Shown here one piece after another: positions 9,625 to 17,462 of a DNA stretch of 64,000 bases (position 1 is the stretch's first letter; each line of letters begins with the position of its first letter). The position numbers and the translations under genes were made by a program. This stretch comes from Dactylosporangium roseum (GTDB lineage Bacteria > Actinomycetota > Actinomycetes > Mycobacteriales > Micromonosporaceae), in contig NZ_CP073721.1 of NCBI RefSeq assembly GCF_025264685.1, positions 2,347,001-2,411,000 on the forward strand, given 5' to 3'. The notes beneath the pieces were generated by a model that saw only the letters and a list, made by a program, of their open reading frames with translations, made no database searches and had not been told where the DNA came from.

Positions 9625-10020
9625 ATGAACCAGGTCGATCGTTTCGCGGTGTTCCCGGAGTTGCACATCACGGTCGATCCGTTGCCCAACCGGGCGATCC
9701 GCGTGCGGGTCGCCGGTGAGATCACCGTCGAAAACGTGGCCCAGTTGGGCGCGGTGCTCTTCCGCGCCATCGACGACGTCCGGGCCACCGCGGTCGAGGT
9801 CGACGTCAGCCTGGTGACGTTCATCGACTCCACCGGCATCGGCAAGCTGGTCGGTGCGCGGGCCCACGCCCGCGGCAACAACAGCGACCTGTGGATCGTC
9901 AACCCCAGCCCCGGCGTCCGGCGCGTGCTGAGCCTGCTCGGGCTGCTCGACGTGCTCGGCGGACCACCCGCCGGACGCGAGCGCCCGGCGGCGGGCTGGG
10001 CCCCGCCGAAGTCGGCCTGA
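9625..10020 (+). CDS. STAS-domain protein (anti-sigma factor antagonist-like)
   Basis: Encodes 131 residues of a single STAS domain, as in SpoIIAA/RsbV-type anti-anti-sigma factors. VDVSLVTFIDSTGIGKLVGA contains the conserved Ser (DSTG) phosphorylated by partner anti-sigma kinases. The C-terminal 20 residues are Pro/Ala/Arg-rich and probably disordered. ATG at 9625 is preferred over GTG at 9616 because the GGAAGGTGAG ribosome site would otherwise abut the start. No anti-sigma kinase is adjacent, so the partner must be encoded elsewhere. It converges with the MocR gene. Confidence 0.88.
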   Translation: MNQVDRFAVFPELHITVDPLPNRAIRVRVAGEITVENVAQLGAVLFRAIDDVRATAVEVDVSLVTFIDSTGIGKLVGARAHARGNNSDLWIVNPSPGVRRVLSLLGLLDVLGGPPAGRERPAAGWAPPKSA

Positions 10021-10072
10021 CGCACTCCCGCCCGCCTGCGGTCCGGCTGCGGTCCGGCTGCGAACCGAGGGC

Positions 10073-11467
10073 TCAGGTGCCCAAGGCACGGGCCAGCCTG
10101 CGCACGCCCTCATCGAGGAGGTCCGGCGGCGCGGCGGCGAACGTCAGGCGCAGGTGGGCGCCGTCCGGCTCGGCGGCGAACCACGGGCGGCCCGGGAAGA
10201 CGACCACCTGTTCGGCGGCCGCCGCCGTGGTCACCGCGACGTCGTCGGTCCCGTCGGGGAGGCCGGCCCAGACGTGTAGGCCTCCGCGCGGTACGACCTC
10301 CGGCAGCAACTCCGGCAGGCGCCGGCGCAGCGCGTCGAGCAATGCGTCGCGGCGCACGCGCAGAGCGGTGCGCAGCGCGCGGAGATGACGGGGCCAGGCC
10401 GGCGACGTGACCAGGTCGAGCGCGGCCTGTTGCAGCGGACCGGCGACGAAGAGGTCGTCGAGCGCCCGCGCCGAGCGCAGGCGGGCACCCGCCGGACCAC
10501 GCGCGCCGATCGCGGCCACCCGCAGGCCCGGCGCCGCCGACTTGGTGAGCGAGCGCAGATAGACGACGTGCCCGTCCGGGTCGTCGGCGACCAGCGGCGG
10601 GGGAGGGTCGCCGTCGATGGTGAGGTCGCGGGCGTAGTCGTCCTCCAGCAGGAACGCGCCGGCCTCCCGCACGGCCTCCAGGGTCGCCGCGCGCCGGTCG
10701 CCGGCCAGTGTCGCGCCGTGCGGGTTGGCATGGAGCGGCTGGCAGTAGAAGAGGCGGGCGCCGGTGCGGTGAAACGCGGCCGCGAGCAGGTCCGGGCGGA
10801 CCCCCGCGGCGTCGGCCGGGACCGGCACCACCCGCAGGCCGGCGGCCCGCGCGGCGGCGAGCGCGCCGAGATAGGTCGGCGCCTCGACCAGCACGGCGTC
10901 GCCGGGGCTCAGCAGGGCGCGGAACGCCGTCGACAGCGCCGACTGGCCGCCGGGGCACACGACCAGGTCGTCGGCGCGCAGCGCGCCGCCGGTGGTGCGG
11001 GCGAACCAGGCGCGCAGGTCCTCCCGGCCCTCCACCGGGCCGCGCTGCCACGACGCGGGATGGCGGGCCGCCCGGGCGAGTGCCGCGCCGAGGGCCGCCG
11101 CCGGCTGGAGGTCCTCGTCGAGGTACCCGCCGGAGAGCGGGACGGCCCCCGGGCGCGGGACGGCGAGCAGGGCCTGCATCGCGTCCTCGCCGGGCGGCCG
11201 GGGGCCGAGCGCGATCGACTGCCAGGACAGGTCCGCGCGCCGTCCGGCGGCCGTCCGCGGCCCGGCCACGAACGTCCCGCGGCCCGGCCGCGCGTCGACG
11301 ACCCCCTCCGCCACCAGCCGGCGGACCGCCCGCGCCACGGTCACCGGCGACGCCTGGTGCCGGGCGGTCAGCTCGCGCACGGTCGGCAGCCGGGTGCCGG
11401 CGAGGGAGTCGCGCGCCAGCGCTCGGAGATCTTGGATAACGCGAGCTGCTGCGTTATCGTCATTCAT
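10073..11467 (-). CDS. MocR/PdxR-type GntR regulator with aminotransferase domain
   Basis: Encodes 464 residues. Residues 1-75 form a GntR winged helix-turn-helix (GTRLPTVRELTARHQASPVT, then AEGVVDARPGRGTFV). The rest is a fold-type I PLP aminotransferase domain, with DDLVVCPGGQSALS, FLLEDDYARDL, and RSLTKSAAPGLRVA whose Lys should bind PLP. MocR proteins sense PLP or amino-acid adducts and usually control a divergent gene, here the EamA transporter. Its ATG (11467) shares two bases with the opposing ATG at 11466. A GATAACGC inverted repeat lies inside its first codons, suggesting autoregulation. Confidence 0.9.
   Translation of the reverse strand: MNDDNAAARVIQDLRALARDSLAGTRLPTVRELTARHQASPVTVARAVRRLVAEGVVDARPGRGTFVAGPRTAAGRRADLSWQSIALGPRPPGEDAMQALLAVPRPGAVPLSGGYLDEDLQPAAALGAALARAARHPASWQRGPVEGREDLRAWFARTTGGALRADDLVVCPGGQSALSTAFRALLSPGDAVLVEAPTYLGALAAARAAGLRVVPVPADAAGVRPDLLAAAFHRTGARLFYCQPLHANPHGATLAGDRRAATLEAVREAGAFLLEDDYARDLTIDGDPPPPLVADDPDGHVVYLRSLTKSAAPGLRVAAIGARGPAGARLRSARALDDLFVAGPLQQAALDLVTSPAWPRHLRALRTALRVRRDALLDALRRRLPELLPEVVPRGGLHVWAGLPDGTDDVAVTTAAAAEQVVVFPGRPWFAAEPDGAHLRLTFAAAPPDLLDEGVRRLARALGT
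11435..11458. promoter_or_regulatory. GATAACGC inverted-repeat operator candidate
   Basis: Perfect 8-bp arms GATAACGC (11435-11442) and GCGTTATC (11451-11458) are separated by 8 bases. A further half site GATAACGG lies at 11501-11508, and TAGCGCTA at 11479-11486 is also palindromic. The cluster sits at the divergent MocR/EamA starts, where GntR-family regulators bind. The main repeat overlaps codons 4-11 of the regulator gene. Confidence 0.6.
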
Positions 11468-12392
11468 GAGAGAGAAGGATAGCGCTACCGCAACCCGGTG
11501 GATAACGGACCGGGCCATGACCGGCGCGGCGCTCGGCGCGCTGGGGGTGCTCGCGTTCAGCATGTCGCTGCCCGCCACGCGGGTCGCGGTCGAGGGGCTC
11601 GACGCGTGGTTCGTGGCGTTCGGCCGGGCCGTCGGCGCCGGCCTGCTCGCGGTGGCGTATCTCGCCGTGTCGCGCGCCCCGCGCCCGACCGCCGGCCAGT
11701 GGCGCCGGCTCGCCGTGGTCGCGCTGGGCGTGGTCGCCGGCTTCCCGCTGTTCACCTCCCTCGCACTGCAGACGCGGACGGCGGCGCACGGCGCGGTGGT
11801 CATCGCGGTGCTGCCCGCCGTGACGGCCGGCTTCGCGGTGCTGCGGGCCGGCGAGCGCCCGTCGCGCGGGTTCTGGCTGGCCGGTGCCGCGGGCCTGGGT
11901 GCCGTGCTGACGTTCCTGGTCGCGAGCGGCGCGGTGCGCGGAGCGGTGGGCCCGGCGGACCTGTACCTGCTGGCGGCCGTCGCGCTGTGCGGCCTCGGGT
12001 ACGCCGAGGGTGGCGCCCTGGCCCGCGAGCTCGGCGGCGCGCGGACGATCTGCTGGGCGCTCGTGCTGTCGTTGCCGGTGACGACGGCGATCGCGGCGGT
12101 CGCCGTGCTCCGGCACCCGCCGCACGCCTCGGCCGCGGCCTGGGCCGGGTTCGGCTACGTGACGCTGGTGTCGATGTTCCTGGGGTTCTTCGCGTGGTAC
12201 GGCGGCCTGGCGCGCGGCGGCGTGGCCCGCGTCGGCCAGCTCCAGCTCGTCCAGCCGGTGCTGACGATGGCCTGGTCGGCGCTCCTGCTGGACGAGCCGG
12301 TCCCGGCGGTCGCGGCCGCCGCCGCGGTGGCGGTGCTGGTGTGCGTGGCCCTGACCCAGCGCCTCCGCCCCGGCCGGATCGCTACGGGTTGA
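11466..12392 (+). CDS. EamA/DMT-family transporter
   Basis: Encodes 308 residues from ATG 11466, or 291 from ATG 11517, which begins MTGAALGALGVLAFS, the usual EamA opening. About ten hydrophobic segments form two EamA repeats. LARVGQLQLVQPVLTMAWSAL-type sequence (GGVARVGQLQLVQPV) marks the second repeat. The family exports amino acids and metabolites. Divergent pairing with a MocR regulator suggests control by PLP or an amino compound. The two start codons overlap at CATG (11465-11468). The stop codon lies in the left arm of a long hairpin. Confidence 0.88.
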   Translation: MREKDSATATRWITDRAMTGAALGALGVLAFSMSLPATRVAVEGLDAWFVAFGRAVGAGLLAVAYLAVSRAPRPTAGQWRRLAVVALGVVAGFPLFTSLALQTRTAAHGAVVIAVLPAVTAGFAVLRAGERPSRGFWLAGAAGLGAVLTFLVASGAVRGAVGPADLYLLAAVALCGLGYAEGGALARELGGARTICWALVLSLPVTTAIAAVAVLRHPPHASAAAWAGFGYVTLVSMFLGFFAWYGGLARGGVARVGQLQLVQPVLTMAWSALLLDEPVPAVAAAAAVAVLVCVALTQRLRPGRIATG

Positions 12393-12441
12393 CCTTGGTG
12401 GATTTCCGTGGCCCTGGCAACGGAAACCCACCAAGGTCAAC
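12388..12441. repeat. Long near-perfect palindrome after the EamA gene
   Basis: A stem of about 22 bp has left arm GTTGACCTTGGTGGATTTCC and its complement at 12420-12441, with one mismatch and a loop of about 10 bases. It starts inside the EamA stop codon and has no U-tract. It could act as a terminator, but its length and AT-richer sequence suggest a dispersed palindromic element. Only one copy was seen in this window. Confidence 0.7.
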
Positions 12442-12766
12442 GTTGAGGGGGTGTGGTGGTCGACTTGAGGGTGGCTGAGTCTCTAGCCGTTGACCAATCC
12501 GTGACCTTACAAAGGTTCTCGCGGTGCAACCGGGCAGGGGAGCCCGTGGTCTTTGCACAGTGAACGGCGACGCACATCGCCTTCAACGCGAAGCGGCACA
12601 CCACCGGCTCCGTCGGCGTTTCGGCGATCCTCGTGGTGGGCGCGGTGCATGCCCGTGCCCTGTCCACAAAGGAGGGTCCACAGTAGACGTCGGCTGATCC
12701 GTGCTGCCCGCGTCCCAGTTCGGTCTCCGCGGCCGACCAGCCGCGGCATCCGGGAAGGTTCGACAC
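12442..12766. other. Intergenic region before the binding-protein gene
   Basis: About 325 bases without a convincing gene. It presumably holds the promoter of the downstream lipoprotein gene, whose ribosome site GGGAAGG is at 12752-12758. No -10/-35 pair with good spacing was identified. Short open frames on the minus strand lack family resemblance and codon bias. Confidence 0.5.
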
Positions 12767-14533
12767 GTGAATACGAGAGCGAGCGTGCTCGTGGCCGGCT
12801 TGGCTACGGCGACTCTTGCGCTGTCCGCCTGTGGAGGCGGTTCAGGCACCGACGATACCAGCAACGCGAACGGCCAGAAAGGCGGCGGATTCAACGCCGC
12901 GCTGGCCGGTGTGGTCAACCCGTCCGACAAGAAGGGTGGCACGCTCAAGCTCGTCGCCCACGACGACCCGGACTCGTTCGACCCGGCGCGTGCGTACTAC
13001 GCGTCGGTGTTGAACTTCAGCACGGGCTTCTATGCCCGGACGCTGCTGACCAACGAGGCCAAGCCGGGCAAGGACGGCCTCAACCTGGTTCCCGACCTGG
13101 CGGCCGAGATGCCGAAGATCGAGGACGGCGGCAAGAAGTACACCTTCAAGCTGAAGGACGGTGTCAAGTTCGAGGACGGCTCGCCGATCACCTCGAAGGA
13201 CATCAAGTACGGCATCGAGCGGGTCTTCGCCCAGGACGTGCTCTCCGGCGGCCCGACCTACCTGATCGACGTGCTGGACCAGGGGCAGAGCTACCCCGGC
13301 CCGTACAAGGACACCGACGCGAACAAGCTGGGCCTGAAGTCGGTGCAGACGCCGGACGACAAGACGATCGTCTTCACGCTCAAGGAGCCCCTGGCCGACT
13401 TCGCGTACCTGCTGGTCATGCCCGGCGCGGGTCCGGTCCCGGCGGCGAAGGACACCGGTGACAAGTACGGCGCCAAGCCGGTCTCCTCGGGCCCGTACAA
13501 GTTCCAGTCGTACGACGAGGGCAAGAAGGCCGTCCTGGTCCGCAACGAGAACTGGGACCCCAAGACCGACTCCGTGCGCAAGGCGCTGCCGGACCAGATC
13601 GACCTGACCATCGGCGCGTCGGTCGAGGAGATCGACAGCCAACTGATCTCGGGTGAGGCGGACGCCGACCTCGCGCAGACGGGTGTGCAGCAGGGCGCCC
13701 AGGCGAAGGTCCTGTTGAACCCGGATGTCAAGAAGTACGCGGACGCGCCGGTGACCGGCTTCATCCGGTACTTCTCGATCAGCACCAAGGTCGAGCCGTT
13801 CGACGACATCCACTGCCGCAAGGCCGTGCAGTACGCGACGGACAAGACCACGATGCAGACCGCTCGCGGTGGCGCCGACGCCGGTGGTGACATCGCCACC
13901 AACATGCTCCCGCCGACCCTGGCCGGTCACGACGACTACGACCCGTACAACACCAAGTCGGGCAAGCCGCAGATCGACAAGGCGAAGGAAGAGCTGAAGC
14001 TGTGCGGCAAGCCGGACGGCTTCGAGACGGTCATCGCGACCCGTAACGCCGGCAAGGAGCCGAAGACGGCCGAGGCGCTGCAGCAGGCGCTGGCGGCGGT
14101 CGGCATCAAGGCGCGTCTCGACCCGACCGACGCGTCGCTGTACTTCCGCTCGACCATCGGCGCGCCGTCGAACACCCACGCCAAGGGCTACGGCCTCATG
14201 ATGGCCGGCTGGGGCGCCGACTTCCCGACCGAGTCCGGCTTCCTGAAGGTGCTGGTCGATGGCCGGCTGATCCTGCCGTCGGGCAACAACAACTACGCGG
14301 AGCTCAACAACTCCGAGGTGAACAGCCTGATCGACCAGGCGAAGGGGGAGACCGACTCGAAGAAGTCCGCCGAGCTCTGGACCAAGATCAACCACATCGT
14401 CATGGACGAGGCCGTCATGGTGCCGTTCACCTACGACAAGGCACTCAACGTCCGCAGCTCCCGGCTGACCAACGTGTTCGTCACCCAGTACTACGGGATG
14501 TACAACTTCAGCAGCCTGGGTGTCATGAGCTGA
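12767..14533 (+). CDS. ABC transporter substrate-binding lipoprotein (family 5)
   Basis: Encodes 588 residues. The N-terminus MNTRASVLVAGLATATLALS then AC is a lipoprotein signal peptide with lipobox LSAC; Cys lipidation would anchor it outside the membrane. The mature protein has the SBP_bac_5 (DppA/OppA-like) pattern: GGTLKLVAHDDPDSFDPARA, GITSKDIKYGIERV-type sequence (SPITSKDIKYGIERVF), and LKEPLADFAYLLVMPG. GTG 12767 follows GGGAAGG by 8 bases. Lys- and Asp-rich composition suggests high expression. No permease or ATPase genes accompany it, so it is an orphan binding protein for peptides or similar solutes. Confidence 0.92.
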   Translation: MNTRASVLVAGLATATLALSACGGGSGTDDTSNANGQKGGGFNAALAGVVNPSDKKGGTLKLVAHDDPDSFDPARAYYASVLNFSTGFYARTLLTNEAKPGKDGLNLVPDLAAEMPKIEDGGKKYTFKLKDGVKFEDGSPITSKDIKYGIERVFAQDVLSGGPTYLIDVLDQGQSYPGPYKDTDANKLGLKSVQTPDDKTIVFTLKEPLADFAYLLVMPGAGPVPAAKDTGDKYGAKPVSSGPYKFQSYDEGKKAVLVRNENWDPKTDSVRKALPDQIDLTIGASVEEIDSQLISGEADADLAQTGVQQGAQAKVLLNPDVKKYADAPVTGFIRYFSISTKVEPFDDIHCRKAVQYATDKTTMQTARGGADAGGDIATNMLPPTLAGHDDYDPYNTKSGKPQIDKAKEELKLCGKPDGFETVIATRNAGKEPKTAEALQQALAAVGIKARLDPTDASLYFRSTIGAPSNTHAKGYGLMMAGWGADFPTESGFLKVLVDGRLILPSGNNNYAELNNSEVNSLIDQAKGETDSKKSAELWTKINHIVMDEAVMVPFTYDKALNVRSSRLTNVFVTQYYGMYNFSSLGVMS

Positions 14534-14546
14534 CCGCACGGGTGTT

Positions 14547-14574
14547 GCCCGGGTTGACGAGGGACTTCCCGGGC
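14547..14574. terminator. Terminator-like stem after the lipoprotein gene
   Basis: Perfect 7-bp arms GCCCGGG (14547-14553) and CCCGGGC (14568-14574) lie 13 bases after the lipoprotein stop codon. There is no U-run, as is usual in high-GC actinobacteria. Confidence 0.5.
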
Positions 14575-14587
14575 ATGCGGTGACGCA

Positions 14588-14619
14588 CGCGGCCGTTCTT
14601 CCTCCTTGGGACGGCCGCG
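14588..14619. terminator. Bidirectional terminator candidate
   Basis: Perfect 9-bp stem CGCGGCCGT (14588-14596) with ACGGCCGCG (14611-14619) and a 14-base pyrimidine-rich loop. It lies between the convergent lipoprotein and release-factor-like genes and could end transcription from both sides. Confidence 0.6.
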
Positions 14620-14687
14620 GGCGTCCGGCTCGGGTCCGGGACCCGCCGGATCCGAGCCGCAGCAACGTTCAGGCGCTGGTACCGCAG

Positions 14688-15776
14688 CTAGTACCGCACG
14701 ATCAGCGCGATCCGGCCGTCGGCCGCCAGACCGCCGTCGCGGACGAAGGTCACGTTGCCGTCGTTGCGGGCCACCATCTCCACGATGTCGTCCACCGCGT
14801 CGTCGACGAGCGTGCCGGGTTCGTCACCGTGCGGCTCCCGGTCCGGCGGGTGGAGATGGTCGCCGTGGACCCAGGCCGGGCTGTGGAAGCCCTCCTCGAC
14901 GAGCAGGTGCGCGGCGCGCCCCTGGCGGGCGAGGGTCCACACCTCGGCCAGGCCGGCGGCGAACCGGTTCGCGCCGCGGGCCGCGTCGAGCGCCTCGAGC
15001 GCCGCCACCTGCTGGGTGCTGGTGTGGGCGTCGAGCTGCTGGACCAGGACGCGGTACACGTCGTGCGGCCCGGCGCGGTCGTAGTTGCCGCGGACGGCGC
15101 CGGCGACCGGCCGGCCCCACTCGTCGGCGAAGAACGCGAGGTACCGCTCCACGCCGAGGACGAAGACGGGCCGTGGGTCCAGCGCGTCGATCTCGGCGAG
15201 GGCCGAGGCGATGTCGCGGAAGAACTGCCGGTGCCGCTCGTCGCGGTGGGCGCTCGGCCGCTGCCCGTAGTCGCGGGGCGGGCCCGTCGTGCCGCCCGGC
15301 CCCTCGTGGGTGAACGGGAAGCCGTGCGAGTGCACCTCGACCAGGTCCGCGCCGTCGCCGCTCCACAGCCGGGTCGGCTGCTCGGACAGCACCAGCGCCC
15401 AGTAGCGGTGCCGCCGGGCCGCGTCGGCGACCACGTCGCGCACCTCGTACGTGTTGCCGACCACCACTCGTTCCTGGACCGGGGAGTCGAGCAGCCGGAC
15501 GTGCACCCGTCCCGGCGACGCGAACAGCGCGAGCCCTTCGCTGACCTGCCGCAGGTCGACGTGCGCGGCGGCCTCGGCGATCTCCTCGTACACCTGGGTC
15601 GCCACCGACGGCGGCACCGCCTCGTCGTCGTCCAGGCGCCGTTTCGCCTCCGACAGCAGGTTGCGCAGCCGGATCGGATCCTGTTGGTTCTCCGGAGGGG
15701 TGCGGTGGGTCGGCATCAGCAGCGAGACCGCCGGATAGCCGCTCGGTGTCAGTCTCGCCAGATCCTTCACCGTCAT
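14688..15776 (-). CDS. baeRF-type release-factor-like protein
   Basis: Encodes 362 residues. The start MTVKDLARLTPSGYPAVSLL and following MPTHRTPPENQQDPIRLRNL resemble the bacterial archaeo-eukaryotic-type release factor (baeRF) family 3, whose members are related to eRF1 and proposed to act on stalled ribosomes. Middle-domain segments RHRYWALVLSEQPTRLW and FVLGVERYLAFFADEW fit this family. The C-terminal part includes GRAAHLLVEEGFH. The catalytic GGQ of true release factors is not apparent. ATG 15776 gives the family N-terminus; an upstream in-frame extension is unlikely. It is transcribed alone. Confidence 0.7.
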   Translation of the reverse strand: MTVKDLARLTPSGYPAVSLLMPTHRTPPENQQDPIRLRNLLSEAKRRLDDDEAVPPSVATQVYEEIAEAAAHVDLRQVSEGLALFASPGRVHVRLLDSPVQERVVVGNTYEVRDVVADAARRHRYWALVLSEQPTRLWSGDGADLVEVHSHGFPFTHEGPGGTTGPPRDYGQRPSAHRDERHRQFFRDIASALAEIDALDPRPVFVLGVERYLAFFADEWGRPVAGAVRGNYDRAGPHDVYRVLVQQLDAHTSTQQVAALEALDAARGANRFAAGLAEVWTLARQGRAAHLLVEEGFHSPAWVHGDHLHPPDREPHGDEPGTLVDDAVDDIVEMVARNDGNVTFVRDGGLAADGRIALIVRY

Positions 15777-16088
15777 GCGCCCACGGTGCCCCTGCCGCGC
15801 GGCGCCAGACTCGCCCGTCCCGAGTGACCTTACGATCCTTGACGTGGGCAATGCATTCGAGATCGTACGTGCGGGCTCGCTGCCGGTCGGCCAGGGTCGA
15901 GGTGTTCGACGGGTTCACCGGCGGCGCCGGCGTGGCGGGAAAGCACGCCGGCCCGCGCTGGTCGCCGCCCAGGGTCGCGGGCGGCGTGAGTTCGATCACC
16001 AGCGGTTGGCCGGCCTCGCCGACTGTGCGAGGTTTGCCTGAGGCATGCCTCCACTTTCTGATCTGATGCGTGGAAAGGAGGTGGTCGA
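15777..16088. other. Divergent intergenic region before tmsA
   Basis: About 310 bases hold the leader regions of the release-factor-like gene (leftward) and tmsA (rightward). It contains the perfect 12-bp palindrome GAGGCATGCCTC at 16040-16051 and the tmsA ribosome site AAGGAGGTGG at 16075-16084. Nothing else recognisable was found. Confidence 0.5.
16040..16051. promoter_or_regulatory. 12-bp palindrome upstream of tmsA
   Basis: GAGGCATGCCTC is a perfect palindrome 38 bases before the tmsA start. Its position fits an operator in the promoter or leader, but no matching regulator gene is adjacent. Confidence 0.35.
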
Positions 16089-17462
16089 ATGCGACGGATC
16101 AACCCGAAGGGCCGGGCAGAGCACGAGCGCGCCGTCGACGCGCTGCGCGCCTCGTACGCCGCGGTCCCGCCGGGCGAGACCGTTCGCCTGGCGAAGAAGA
16201 CGTCCAACCTGTTCCGCCCGAGATCCACGACCGGCCCGGCCGGTCTCGACGTCAGCGGTCTCGACGGCGTGGTGGCCGTCGACCCGGTCGCCCGCACCGC
16301 GGACGTGCAGGGCATGTGCACATACGAGGACCTGGTCGACGCCACGCTTCCGCACGGCCTGATGCCGCTCGTGGTGCCGCAGCTACGGACCATCACGCTC
16401 GGCGGTGCCGTCACCGGGCTCGGCATCGAGTCGACCTCGTGGAAGCACGGCCTGCCGCACGAGTCCGTCATCGAGCTCGACATCCTCACCGGCGCGGGTG
16501 ACGTGGTGACCGTCCGGCCCGAGGGAGAGCACGCCGACCTCTACGCGGCGTTCCCCAACTCGCTGGGCAGCCTCGGCTATGCCACCCGCCTGCGGATCGA
16601 GCTCCAGCCCGTCGCCGACCGGGTCAGCCTGCGCAACCTGCGCTTCGACGACGTCGACGAGCTGCTCGAGGTGGTCGGCGAGGTGATGAAGACGGGTGAG
16701 CACGACGGCACGCCCGTCGACGTCATGGACGGCGTCGTCTTCCGGCCGGGGGAGTCGTACCTCGTGCTCGGCACCTTCGGCGGTGACGGCCCGACCAGCG
16801 ACTACACCGGCCAGGACGTCTACTACCGGTCGCTGCGCTCGAAGGCCACCGACCGGCTCACCGCCTACGACTACCTGTGGCGGTGGGACACCGACTGGTT
16901 CTGGTGCTCGGCCGCCTTCGGCGTCCAGCATCCCGCCGTCCGCCGCCTCTGGCCGAAGCGTTACCGGCGCAGCGACGTCTACCACCGCATCGTGCGGTTC
17001 GAGAACCGGCACGGCGTCGCCGCGCGGGTCGACCGGTGGCGGGGCCTTCCCGCGCGGGAACGGGTCGTGCAGGACGTCGAGGTGCCCCTCGACCGGACCG
17101 GCGCGTTCCTGCGGTGGTTCGCACAGCACGTACCGATGGCGCCCCTGTGGCTGTGTCCGCTGCGGCTGCGGGAACGTGCGTGGCCGCTGTATCCGATGCA
17201 CGCCGGGACGCCCTACGTGAACGTGGGCTTCTGGGGGACCGTCCCGATCGAGCCCGGCGCGGCCGACGGCGACGTCAACCGGGCCATCGAAGAGCAGGTG
17301 TTCGAGCTCGGCGGCCACAAGTCGCTGTACTCCGACGCCTACTACGACCGCGGGACGTTCGACGAGCTCTACGGCGGCGCCGCCTACCGCGCCGTCAAGG
17401 AGCGCTACGACCCCGGTCACCGACTGACCGACCTCTACGACAAGGTTGTGGGGCGACGATGA
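16089..17462 (+). CDS. tmsA: FAD-binding reductase of 10-methyl fatty acid synthesis
   Basis: Encodes 457 residues of the FAD-linked oxidase family related to DHCR24 and DprE1. The FAD-binding part includes VRLAKKTSNLFRPRS, GMCTYEDLVDATLPHGLMPL, TITLGGAVTGLGIESTS and GSLGYATRLRI. In actinobacteria this family pairs with a CFA-like methyltransferase (BfaA/BfaB, TmsA/TmsB). The methyltransferase makes a 10-methylene intermediate and this enzyme reduces it to 10-methyl (tuberculostearic-type) acyl chains in membrane phospholipids. A strong AAGGAGGTGG site precedes ATG 16089. The stop overlaps the next start (ATGA), indicating translational coupling. Confidence 0.85.
   Translation: MRRINPKGRAEHERAVDALRASYAAVPPGETVRLAKKTSNLFRPRSTTGPAGLDVSGLDGVVAVDPVARTADVQGMCTYEDLVDATLPHGLMPLVVPQLRTITLGGAVTGLGIESTSWKHGLPHESVIELDILTGAGDVVTVRPEGEHADLYAAFPNSLGSLGYATRLRIELQPVADRVSLRNLRFDDVDELLEVVGEVMKTGEHDGTPVDVMDGVVFRPGESYLVLGTFGGDGPTSDYTGQDVYYRSLRSKATDRLTAYDYLWRWDTDWFWCSAAFGVQHPAVRRLWPKRYRRSDVYHRIVRFENRHGVAARVDRWRGLPARERVVQDVEVPLDRTGAFLRWFAQHVPMAPLWLCPLRLRERAWPLYPMHAGTPYVNVGFWGTVPIEPGAADGDVNRAIEEQVFELGGHKSLYSDAYYDRGTFDELYGGAAYRAVKERYDPGHRLTDLYDKVVGRR

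Noticed and set aside
10020-10073. CTGCGGTCCGG direct repeat between the STAS and MocR genes
   Set aside because: Only two short units in a 50-base convergent gap; likely chance or slippage, with no evident function.
12437-12766. Minus-strand frame of 109 codons before the lipoprotein gene
   Set aside because: No codon bias, no family resemblance, and it occupies the expected promoter region.
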